From Tubulanus polymorphus (lineage: Eukaryota; Nemertea; Palaeonemertea; Tubulaniformes; Tubulanidae), in assembly GCF_964204645.1 (NCBI RefSeq), contig NC_134025.1, positions 11,663,001 through 11,727,000 of the forward strand: a stretch of 64,000 nucleotides of DNA, in the 5' to 3' direction. Within the stretch, counting starts at the first letter, position 1. Every line of letters starts with the position of its first letter. The notes beneath the pieces are model-generated. The model had not been told where the DNA came from, searched no databases, and worked only from the letters and a program-made list of their open reading frames with translations. The translations under genes were made by a program, and so were the position numbers. Positions 32,123 to 43,413 of this stretch are shown here, piece after piece.

Positions 32123-35100
32123 ATGGATATCGATGGTGTATACAGTCACATCGGTGAATTCGGCCCACGACAGAAGAAAATATTTTTTTTCCTACAACTG
32201 ACTCTGCAGCCGTTCCTTTCGTTCCACGTGCTGCATATGATATTCATCGGAGCCGCAACCAATTTCACCTGTTTCGACAAGGGTGGACGCGAATTGCCGG
32301 AGAAAGACCAGTGTTCCGATAAATGTCGTGCCAGCAACGAAGGAACCATTTATCTGTATTCGAGTAAATTCACGTCTATTATGAGTGAGGTAAAAATTAA
32401 TTCTGTTGCATCTTACGCAGTGTTTTCTGTATCAATCTGCAGCCTGGTAAAACCGTCTGCCCTCTTTTCGCCAGCTGAATTCATGTCAATTACTTATTCA
32501 ATATTTGAAAGTATGTTCATAGATAGTTGAATGTGTAGGTTTGTTGTCCGTTTGTTCGTTCATATCCAATTAACCCAGTTGAATTCTGGTCGATCAAAAA
32601 TTGAATGAATGGTGATAAAGTAAAGAAGGTTTTAGTGTACCCAACTTGACAAGAGTGAACACTGACAAAACCTCATAATTGGAAAAGTTATCATTTAACC
32701 TAAGGCATCTCATATTATTTTAATATTGTGCCTGCCTAGAACTCACTATAACAAGCTCACACATTAGCAAAATGCAGTGTCTTAGGATTAAAAGAGGAAC
32801 AATTTCTCTGTTCATGGAATTTTGAACATAGATGAAGGTCCTCAGACCCTGCCGCATACTTCAGCTCTCTCAACTGGTAAAAGAGCTGCCGTTTTTAATG
32901 CTGTTCCAAAATCCTTAGAATCGACGCTTTTATTTTCATAACTAGTGGAATCTGGTCTGCGACAACTCGTACAAAGTCGGACTCGTGCAAAGCGTATTCA
33001 TGTCCGGAGCACTAATCAGTGCGTTTGTATTTGGAATATTGGCCGACAAGTACGGACGCTTGAAGATGTTCTACTACACTCTAATCGGAATGACAATTTT
33101 CTCGACGATGAGCGCATTCGCGCCGAGCTACACGACGTACGTCGCGTTGAGATTTTTCACCGGTTTCCACTGCGGCGGCTGTAATCTGGTGTCGTTTGTT
33201 CTGATGACTGAGATCATCGGAAAGTCATCGCGCGGATTGTGCGGTTTTCTGATGCCGATATTCTTCGCGTGGGGTATTCTCATCTACGTGTTGTTGGCGT
33301 ATTATATTCGCGCGTGGAGACACTTGGCTTTTGTGACATCGGCTGTCGGATTTCTCGGTATGTTTTACTATTGGTAAGTTATGTCTTGTTCATGTGCCTC
33401 CTCAGTGAAGAGGCAACAAAAACCAACTTAAAAAGAATTTAATAAGTAACTGAAAATTTTGTCAACTTGGCATTGTTTAAATAACCAACTGTCATTGCAC
33501 AGGCCAAATACCTTGCTCAAAAGATCTTATGCCCTTTGTACATCCCTTTCTGTGCTGTCAGTCACAAATGCTCTTCGTGCAACGTTTTTGATCCATAGAT
33601 AGATTTTGAATCGCTTCAAAAAAATACAAATAACGAATTTTAATCGTAGATGGACATCGCACCTTTTTTTGTGGCAAAGCCTTTAGCCAAATGCTGGAAT
33701 TATGGTTCCACTGTTGGCAATTAAACTATGATATGACTGTTCATTTTGATTGAATGCAGAAAATTTGAAATAGATGTAAAATGTATTCTAATTTCACTAG
33801 ATTAATTCAATAAGCATTGTACGGTATGATTAGCATTGTTTATTCAAGGTTGTTGCCAGAAAGTCCTCGTTGGTTAATTGCTCAAAACCGAATTGAGGAA
33901 GCGGAAGTCATTCTCAGAGATATCGCTCGGCGTAACGGTTCATCCTATCCGCTTGACCAGATCAAGTTGGCGGCTCCGAAGAAAGGCAATGGGCAGCAGA
34001 AAAAATATTCGATGAATGATATTTGGCATTATCCCTACATAAGGAATTTGACTTTAGTACAAATTTTCTCCTGGTAAGTCACTTATATCGTTGATTAAGT
34101 GGTTTTAATCTGACTAATCCTTCTTCACAGTTACAGTGTATGCAGTACTGATCCTTACACTTGCGCTGCTATGAAATATTCCAGCACAATCCACCTGCTT
34201 GCTTTATATTATAACCTAGCAAAAAGAATTACGGAAAATATTTTGATGAGATTTATCTGTTTATTTTCTTTGTCAATGTCAGGTGTTCGTTTGTGGTGCT
34301 CTATAAATACAATGCCATTCATCGTTAGCAGTGTAAGAATGTTAATTTCGAGTTGTTTTCTTTTTAAAATTAAAGGTTTGTTAACAGTGCTGTGTACTAT
34401 GGTTTGACGATGAGTGCCGGAAACCTTGGAAGTAACATGTATATAAGCGTTGGGCTGTCGGGACTTGTTGAAGTGCCGTCGTACCTATTTTGTATAGGTT
34501 TATTGAACAGGTTTGTATGAAAGTTATTTATGAGTCGCTAACTTATCAAAACCCTGTAATTTTCGTTGAAAAATGTACTGCACAACATGTCAATTTTTTC
34601 AATGTTTTTCTTCCCAGAGTTGGGCGAAAACTGATTATATGTATGTCTATGTTGGTTGGTGGTGTGTCTTGCATGTTGGTTATGCTAATTCCACAAGGTA
34701 ACTCATTATTTCACTTCTGCATTATGCCATTGGTATCAAAAGCAGTGAAAGAATTTTTTTCAAGGAGTTGATAAGCGATGACTAGTCATGAAGGGTATTG
34801 CAAAAAGAAAAAGAGAGGGCAGTAGAGGTGGCAGTCAAAAACACTTTCGTAGTCCCATTTTGAATACTGTGGGTTGATTTTGCTTCATTTTTTCGCATAA
34901 TCCAGCACTTGTGTTCTCACTTTCTATTTCAGCATATTCAACATTTGCAACAGCTTGTGCACTGATTGGCAAACTAGCAATTGCAGCATCATTCGCCATT
35001 ATTTACGTACATTCCGCAGAAATATTTCCAACTGTTATTAGGTACGTGATTGTATTGCCTTCGCATGTGTTAACATCTGCGAACTTGAAGTTGCTTAAAG

Positions 35101-37798
35101 ATAACACCGGTGGAAATAGCAATCATCAATCATGGCGCGCATACTGGTGCGAATCTGAAAGTTTGTGACGTCATTTCATAAATAAATAAAGAAGGAAGGC
35201 TCAGAGAATATCCAAATCACAGGTTACTGTGAATAACTGGGGTTCGACCATTCACAAGTTAAAAATGTACTTCCTTGTTTGTGAAGTAAGTTTATTCAAA
35301 CTTTTATTAAAAGCAGTCCCTTTTAAACATTCTATCATAGTATAGTTTTATTCGTGGATATCAATACTTCGAAAAAATCAACAGCGGTTTATCTATTTAC
35401 CGTACCGGTACGCATTTTCTTACCGGTAATTGAATTGAATTGGTCCAAAAGGCGGGTAGACTGGTCGCCTGTCCATTTCTGCGCCACCTGCATTCGCAGT
35501 CAGAAGAACTGAAGGTAGAGACCGGCAACCAGTCTAAAAGGCGGGTCATACTAGTTAGCGTCAGAAAATGTCAGCGTCGGTGATACCTTGTTATCGTCGA
35601 TATTAAACGGTCTAAAGTCAGTTTATACATTACATACATTACAAATTGGCGGTCCCTTGTACATGTACATCACATCGTGACGCAGCGGCGATGGTTATGT
35701 CATAGAAGAACAAAGTCAGTTGAAAACGTCAATTTCATATGTGAATTGTAGTCCCCATCTGATCGCTTGACTTGTCAGACTGACTTGTCACTCCTCTACT
35801 AATAGTAACACTACAAGGCCTTCCCTCCTGCATAGTTTACCCTATAGGCCAAATTTGTGCTTTGGGCCAAATTCGGTTTTCTTAACTAGTCGACTTTTTT
35901 TGGAACTAATAACAACCGAATATGTGCTTAAACTGTCACTAGGAATTGGTAAAATCACCATAGCTTCGTTCTTCTCGATGTTATTTCCCCCAAAACCTGG
36001 CACATTAGTACTTTGCGCGTAGTAGCACATGTGGGTCAACATATCCATGTTGTGAGTTGACCCCTAGGTGGCACTCATTAAAAAAAATGGAATGTAACGA
36101 ACTGATTTCGGGGATCAGCTGCGAGTTTCTTCTCATCATGAGAATCAAATCGAGTACAAATTAATTTATTACTACCAGTGATTTGGCTGCAGGCTCCAAG
36201 CAGTTAGTTTAACAATACCTATTTTTCTTTACCAAATTAACCGTGTTATTTACTAAGATAAAATCATTAGTGTACCGGGGAGTCGTAGGCCTAAACTAAA
36301 CACGCCGAAGAGATATAGCGGAGAAAAGCTGTTGTGTCGACGAGGTATCAAAATAAAAGAATATATTACTTTATTCGGCCGCGGGCTTCAACCTCTATAT
36401 CAATACCATCAATACTCTATATTTCCTACAGTACATACTGATCATTGTCAAATGCACAAGGTATTTACTAAATACAAGTATATAACACACTCCTATCCGT
36501 ATGCTGGACTCACACTTGACATTCGGAGTAAGCGTTCGCTGTGGGGGAAAGGAGATCGTTCGCTGTCTCGCTTGAAGTATTTATCGAGTTTTACGCGACC
36601 TTAAGGATTTAGGCCTACCGGTACTGAGCTTTACTGTCTCAAACAAACACAGTATAATGGTTGCGTTTATTAACAGACTCATTGGATTGAACTTCAGAAA
36701 AAAATTTACGATATTTAGGTGGGTTGTTATTCAATAGGCCTACGACCAATCTGTCCGGATGTTAGGACTACGCATATACATAGGCCTACATAGGCTAGTA
36801 GCCTCTACTAGGTTAATGCTGAGTTCACTTAAGTAAAGGAGGAATCAGATTTATTAAAATGCATGTTAATTAGTGAATAACTGGTTGTGACTTGCAACGA
36901 TCAATCACATTTTTTGTCAGAATGAAGAAAAGTTTTGGTTCAAACAAAAAATGTATTGTTCGATCAAACTGAATTGTTTTCACTCGAACAAGATTTTCTT
37001 GTCGGAACATTAAGTTTTTTGGTCGAACAGCGTGTTAAGGTCGTTTTGGAAATTTACTCGGTCTGGTATATTTTGGATAACTGTGTATGTCATCTGTCAG
37101 GACATTAAACAGAAGACGACTTAGGATACTACCTTGCGTGACTCTACTAGTTAGACCGACTTATTCCAAGATGAGGCGTTCCGGTGATTTCGGCTACAAG
37201 TTTTCGTTCAGAGATAACTGCTGAGCCATTTGGGCGACCTATCATTGATACTGTTTCTTAATAGCCTGTTTAGTAATGGCTGATGTTGTGCCTTATCAAA
37301 TGCTTTGTCGAAATCCACCATTGAACAGGATTCTAAGACCGTTATCGCTGCTTTGCAGCTATATTTCTGGAATTTTATTTTCATTTTTTCAGGAATATGG
37401 CGCTAGGCATATCAAGTTGCGGTGCTCGATTTGGTGGCATAGTGGCTCCTATGATTGCATCGTTGGTAAGGACATATTGTACATTGAATTTGTACACAAA
37501 ACATATTTTGTATGAAAATGTTACATCATATGTTATCCTTGTATATTTCTAGTCGACAGTCAGTTCAGCACTTCCATTTCTGGTGTTTGGGTGCATGGCA
37601 TTTTCCGCAGGAGTTCTGAATTTCTATTTACCGGAGACGAAAGGCCAGCCTATGCCGGAAACCATCGACGATGTTCTGATGATGGGCCCCAAAAAACGCC
37701 GACAGGAGCAACAACTGAGCAGTTCTAAGAAGCATGTTGTTAAATTACTGGATAGCCCTGCGAACGGCGAAAAGCTCAGTCAGGTTTTAAGCCTATAA
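32123..37798 (+). CDS. SLC22-family organic ion transporter, copy 1 (520 codons, 8 exons)
   Basis: A plasma-membrane MFS transporter of the organic cation/carnitine type by family; substrate unknown. Exons: 32123-32389, 32946-33373, 33849-34073, 34376-34510, 34618-34697, 34933-35041, 37393-37465, 37553-37798. All have GT..AG and consistent phases (0,2,2,2,1,2,0). The start MDIDGVYSHIGEFGPRQKK is chosen over an ATG 15 bases upstream for its GAGAAATGG context and SLC22-like N-terminus. Seen: TM1 then a Cys-containing loop with NFT (residue 47), SEWNLVC, MFS motif GILADKYGRLK (about 119-129), PESPRWL (235-241), GRK loop, AEIFPTVIRN, and PETKGQPMPETIDD near the C-terminus. A noncoding upstream exon is implied by the acceptor TTTTCAG at 32083. 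Poly(A) signal AATAAA is at about 37855. Intron 6 contains a reverse-transcriptase fragment. Confidence 0.94.
35042..37392 (+). other. Intron 6 of SLC22 copy 1, enlarged by inserted sequence
   Basis: It diverges from the paralogue after GTGTTAACAT (about 35070) and rejoins at TCTGGAATTTTATTTTC (about 37367). It holds an inverted-orientation LINE fragment (36905-37366) and otherwise unplaced DNA. A near-repeat of AAGGCGGGT(A/C) occurs at about 35450 and 35535. No exon seen. Confidence 0.7.
36905..37366 (-). pseudogene. LINE reverse-transcriptase fragment, copy 3, in SLC22 intron 6
   Basis: Minus strand: VDFDKAFDKAQHQPLLNRLL (about 37310-37250), SPKWLSSYL, then QGSILSRLLFNVLTDDI (about 37120). 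The motif A aspartate region is present and the YxDD motif is absent. It is preceded on the plus strand by TTCGAACA-type satellite (36905-37020). It abuts the conserved intron end exactly. Confidence 0.8.
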
Positions 37799-40700
37799 AG
37801 AAAATACACTATGTGTATGTAAAATGAATTTTAAATTCATGATGAAGGTATCCTAATAAAGCCACCATGTGGTGTTCATTTTTGAACTGCTGGATATCTG
37901 ATTGATGTACTATAGTGAAACCTCATTATAGTTATATTTTAGTTATTATAGAAAGTTATTTGCTTTTTTTATCACTTGAGTACTGTTGTTCAAAGTTGCA
38001 GCCGGGTCTCCAGCACTATAGGGTATTAAATAGTCAGCAATGAAAGGGTTAACCGTAGAAAAATGTTTAGATGGCGCCACTCGCCATGATTATCAGTATA
38101 TACTAGTATATGTAAGTGATTAGAAGCCTTCAATAGAAGATGCAAAATGTTAGAAAATTGAGGATAGAAACTGAGGAAAATGAAGTAAGTTAGTTCTATA
38201 TAATGAGGTTCCACAGTATTTAGAAAAAAATGAATAGAGAGAGTGGGTAGCATTGAATGATTATTTGTGATGTACTCTTTCGAGCCACAGGGGTTAAATC
38301 GTTGCCAATATCTCACAGCCAATACGGACTAAATTAATAAAATGTGAAAATTCAAAATCTCTCTAAAATTACTCTAAATGTTAATTTTTGTTGATTAAAC
38401 GCATAAATTTTGGTCAATTTTAACCTTAATAATTTGAAACAAGAATAATATCTGCATTGGCATCAATGTCAGTCCAAGTTCAAGTCCGAATCCGTAATTT
38501 ACACTCCCCTCATGCACCACGAAAAGCCGCCATATTTGTTATGTTGCTCACTTCAACTATTTTTTGAGGCGACTAGTCAAAAGGTTTGAGCTACTACGAT
38601 CGTCAAAAGCTACTTAGGATTACAAATTTATGCACAAACAATAGTTTACTTCCGTCTGATTACAGAGCAGTCAGTTTGAGGTACCGTAAGTTGATGGTGT
38701 TTTGCGGGGTAAAATAGACGCTCAAAGCCTCGTCCCTCAAAATGAGGGATGAAAATTAACCTAATATGAGCACTTTCGCCCTAGACGTATGGCTAGGTAC
38801 TAGTCTAACTCAAAGGGTACGTAACTCAATTAGGTTCAAACGTTATGTATAGTCTAAATGCAATTTTGATGGATTATGCAAGATAATCTTGTAAATTTTG
38901 TTATCATTGTTACTAACAGTACTGTTCGGCATCAGAAGTGAACCAAGTTTGATTGAGTTAAGATAGTTTATTTTCAATCATTTATCATTACTGACAGCAC
39001 CCTTGGATTTATGCATATCTATCAGATATTTTTCTGGATCTATTGATTTGAATGTTTACTTGCACATACTCTCTTAATATGTTTGTCAAAACAAACTGAG
39101 ACAAATGCAAGTGATCTAGATAAATAATAGCGGTTTCACATTTGGTGATATTTTGAATGTAAGAATGATAATTGTCATTTATAAAGCACAGGTATCCTGA
39201 CAAGAGCCAGTTCAAATGAGCTCCACATTTGGTATTTCCCCCAACCTATGACTCATTCATTCAATGTATCAGTCATCTCTCCCTGGGGAGAAGTAACATC
39301 TGAGCAGCTGCTAGGCTGAAACGAAAAGGCTTAAACTGTGTTTTCGTCCAATTCGACGATCAGCAGAAAGGTGTGCTCTACTATCGGAAGCGATCCTTTG
39401 TCGAACGTCTCTTAAAATCAGAATCCAGATGAGGAGAATACTAACTAGTATATTTCGATGATCTGACGTGAATATTATTTATTGATGTATGTCAAAGCTC
39501 GCGACTCGCAGGTCGGCCTTTTCGCTATAATATCCGGAGCTCACGACTCGCAGGTCGGCCCTGTTCTGATCTGATCTATCCTGAACTCAACTGAACTGAA
39601 CTGGACTGGACTTCCTGAACTATCTCAAAAATGTTAATTAAATGTTTATTAGTGATGACTAGAGTTGACATAAGCGTAAAACTGACATGTGAGAGAGTGC
39701 CAATCTTACAATAAACTATTCAGAACTATGATGATATTAATTATCTTTCTCCAAAGTTGGTAATTACTAAATCAATAGAGTATCTACTTCAATTGTTATT
39801 TTACTGATAATCATAAGATATACATCTGACATTGAAACTATAGTGTAAAATCCTCATTTCATAACAAGGCGCTCAGGAGTCATCTTTCGGGCCAGTTACC
39901 CCATTTAAGTTGAAAAATGTATTTCACGGTACACAAAATGTACACAATATATTACAACATGTATGTAAGGAAAGGTAGCCTGCTTTCATTTCCGCATTGG
40001 CTGGTTGGCACACATACATGTCACATGCAAGACCTCTATCCTGGATGTTTTAGGTGTCCGGACCCCTGCCTTCCAGTCAAGGTTACCCCTTTCATCAAAA
40101 CAGAGATCATTAAAACCTGCAAAATTGATTTCTTGGAAATTTCATCTTTTCGGAAGTATTTCTTCAAAAATATCGAAGACCGAGGGTCCCCGCTTGTGGC
40201 CTTCGGTGTGGCTACTCTGGACCTTCCAATTTTTGCTAGATTCGCCTCTCTATTCATAAAGTAGATGTTACCCGACAGCTCCACTTGCTTCGATCTTTTT
40301 AACGAATCTCTAGTCCTCTAAAATTTTACAAATGCAGCTATTCGAAAAAGAGTTCTGGTCTTTTGCAAAGAATTACGATTAAATCAAATATCATTATATT
40401 AACTTCTACTGGTATGATTGCATTTGGCATAGTTAATGTCTCCATTTAATCTCAACGGTAATTCAGTATGTATAGCTCATTTAGCCAATTCGAATGTAGA
40501 ATATTGATTCAAATGTTATTATGTGAAATCTTAAAGGTAGCGGTAATAGAATTAGTGAAATGAAAACTTTTCACTAAAAATTCTTGGTTCACAAAGTCTT
40601 AATTGTAAATTTACCGGGTATGCCCATGTTATCTTTGGGTCTGGCATCCCATTACTAGTAGGTGGTTTTGTGGGTTGCAAGTTGTTGCCGAATCTCACAA

Positions 40701-41074
40701 TTTGACATTTGACTAATGTTACATTAGGTATACCTATGTTACACATAACTTCAATGTTGTTGTGACATTTGAGCTGGCAAAGGATATTTGACTATGTGGA
40801 ATTTGGGAAGTCTGTCAACTTTCGTTCTATAATTTAATATACCGGTATATAGAAATTAGAGGGTTGATAATGAGCATTCTTTGTGTTTGGTGTTTTATTG
40901 CCATGTTGTTCATATCTATATGTACTATATCTATATATTTATACAGTTTTACCGAAAAGTTTTTAAAAATTATACTCTAAATAAGGAAATGAATAAAGTC
41001 ATTAAATGGTTATTCATTTATATTTGTTGGTTATAACATTCATTATTCTTTTCATTCTGGCTTTTCATTCTATC
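37799..41074. other. Downstream flank of SLC22 copy 1
   Basis: No gene recognised. Contains the SLC22 3' end, a copy of the TCCAGCACTATAGGGTATT repeat (about 38008-38052), and a segment absent from copy 2 (about 39313-39868). Inside that segment, GACTCGCAGGTCGGCC occurs twice (about 39505 and 39548). An open frame of 115 codons (39917-40264) persists in the duplicate (58070-58414) with different ends; recent duplication alone explains this. Confidence 0.5.
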
Positions 41075-41324
41075 TAGTGAAAAATTGCAAGATGGCGGCG
41101 CCCATAGACGTCATGTTCTCATCGCTGCACTAAATTTAACTTAAGTTTGGCTGAATAGAATACTTTACCCGGAAAACTAACTTTGCGCAAGTTGCGCAAT
41201 TGTAACTGCATTACAGGGGATCATCTTGATCATCTTGATTACGAAGATATGTGTACTCCTTGCCGTACAAGGTTAGGAGACCAAGAAACGAACGAACTAA
41301 CTATAAAGACGAAGGCAAATCAAA

Positions 41325-42875
41325 ATGGCGGGAAAAAAGAAATTATACGCCGTAGCAAGAGGTCGAAAACTCGGAACCTTCGAAGACTGGGATGCATGCA
41401 AAGAGGTAACCGAAGGTTATTCTAATGTTCTACACTATAGCTTTGCAAACATAATCGATGCCGCAAGATTTTTGGTCAAGAATGGCGTGGCTGATATTTA
41501 TGTCTACCATGCGAATGCTAAGAAACCTGCAATGACTCTTGCGGAATACTGCGATCAAATGGGCATTGACACTCCTGAAGGTGTACCAATCGTTGTCTCA
41601 CCCAATGATTGCGAATCTGACAGTGATCTCAGTGAAAATGAGTATACTGATGCCGACGAATCGGATCCTGCGATGTCCATTGAAATATGTTGACAGTCCA
41701 AAACCAACCTCTCCGTCCATTCATGTGCAAACTGACACCTCGACACTGATAAAACTGTCTAATGCGAGTACGTGTACAGATACACGGAGTAGCAGTGCCG
41801 ACGATGCCCTCGTTTCGGTGCTGCACGAAATGAACAATAAACTGTTAGGGCTATGTAGTTTCCAGGATGCGATCCGAAACGTAGAAAGCAAGCTTATGGG
41901 TCGACTCAAAAAATCAAACAATGATTTGTTCTGTAGTAAACTGGAAACCGTACGGTAGAGACACTAGCTGAAAGTAATGAAAAAATAAACCGATTGATGG
42001 ACGATCTTAAGTCTAAAGATATTCAGCTTGCGGCTCAGGATAGAGACCTGCAATCCCTCCGTGAACCATCTGCTTCTTGTCAAGCTTGTGGAGAACTCAA
42101 GCTGCAATGTTCGAAACAAGAAAGCAAAATACGATCCCTTAACGGCGAGATAAACACTTTACGCAGTGTTAACCGCGATCTCAAAAATGAGATTGAGACA
42201 CTTACCAACGCACATACGGCTTTCGTGAAATCGCTTGAATACACAGAAAGCATGCTCGAAAAAAAGAACGAAGAATTAGAGCGTATCCAATCCAGACTCG
42301 ACGTAGCTCTGGATGAATTGCGACAACTTCAACGGACACAGTCAAGAACGCCGGAAAACACTCGCACCTCAAACCGATTCAGCGTTCTCAATGTAGATGC
42401 TGAGAAAATTTCAAGGACCTCGAAAGGTCCAGCGAATAGTTTAGATAATTCGACGCGAGACGCAACTGCCAACAACACCTTCGATGTGGATTTACTGGTC
42501 ATCGGAAACTCCCATGTAAGCCGACTAGACCCCGCCAAGATGTACCGTAACACAACAACCAGGATCATTCCTCTGAAGGAAAAGACCATCAGAGGCGCAT
42601 CTGATTTCGTGAACACGAACAATCTCTCTCCGCGCGTAGTTGTACTGCACGTTGCAGATACTGATCTCGTGAACGACAACGTTCAAAATTGCGTAGATAA
42701 GACCCGTGATCTTATCACTCAGTGCAAGAACAAGTACACTGATTGTCGTGTGGTTATATCATTACCACTGCCGCGTAAACTTAAAACTCGTCCGCAGACA
42801 GAATCGTACGAAGCGAAACGTTCACAATTTGGCTCACTGATAGCCTCCGCATGTGACCATATATACTGTTATTAA
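41325..42875 (+). pseudogene. LINE ORF1: hybrid-binding (viroplasmin-like) domain, coiled coil, SGNH-like domain
   Basis: Frame 41325-41693 starts MAGKKKLYAVARGRKLGTFE and continues DWDACKEVTEGYS with a SFANIIDAARFLVK ending. This is the RNase H1 N-terminal hybrid-binding / caulimovirus viroplasmin-type fold (YAVARGRKxGxF..W..C...V.G.....SF). Then an acidic linker. After a one-base shift near 41670 a second frame runs to about 41955, and after another shift near 41950 the first frame resumes. There, about 110 residues form a coiled coil (42000-42340). From DLLVIGNSHVSRLDP (about 42490) follows an SGNH/GDSL-like hydrolase domain with VVVLHVADTDLVND where the GTND-type block is expected, then RVVISLPLPRK. 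The stop is at 42875. Two frameshifts make it inactive as it stands. Confidence 0.82.
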
Positions 42876-43413
42876 TTATTCCATGATAACTATTATACCT
42901 TGGATGGAGTTCATTTGAATCGTTCGGGCACATGAATCTCGTGAAAAACATTAAGCAAATCGTCAACCCGTTGATTGGATTAACACCGTATAGCGAGTAC
43001 AGCGCTGGTACTAAAATGTCTTCAGGAAGACCGAATAGCGTGCACCGTCCCACAAACTCGCGTGATTTCACACAGCCGCGGAAAAGTTTCCACACAAGAA
43101 ACCAACGATCATCGAACCAGTCACGAGTACAGATCAAAGAAAATGTATTATCCATGTTAACAGATCTACTTGTTCCTAAATATTGATGTATAAGTATAAA
43201 CACATTGTATTCTCTGTTGATATTTTTCCTAATTATAATACTGATTCTGTAGTTAGATAACTGTATGCTGCTGATTGTGGTCCACACTGAACCACACTAT
43301 ATTATATTATTATCTCCGGGTAAGACTCTCTAGAATAGGTACTGTAATACTTAGGGTGTCAACACTATGTCGCCAAACTTTTGTTATGTTTTTTTTTTCG
43401 TTGATAGTTCATT

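Larger units (their letters stand above)
28724..41074 (+). repeat. Segmental duplication, copy 1
   Basis: Matches 49447-59363 in the same orientation over coding and noncoding DNA, including the 3' part of element X, its AT-rich block, a whole SLC22 gene and about 3 kb downstream. The left edge lies in an AAT run. The right edge (ATTCTATC) coincides with the LINE 5' end. Copy 1 is longer because of extra DNA in intron 6 (35050-37366) and at about 39313-39868. Confidence 0.95.

Noticed and set aside
32945-33184. Alternative frame starting MESGLRQLVQS over SLC22 exon 2
   Set aside because: Shadow of the true exon frame WNLVCDNSYKVGLVQ; the same shadow appears in copy 2.
39917-40264. 115-codon frame kept in the other duplicate
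   Set aside because: Recent duplication explains the similarity; the ends differ and no domain or splice context is seen.
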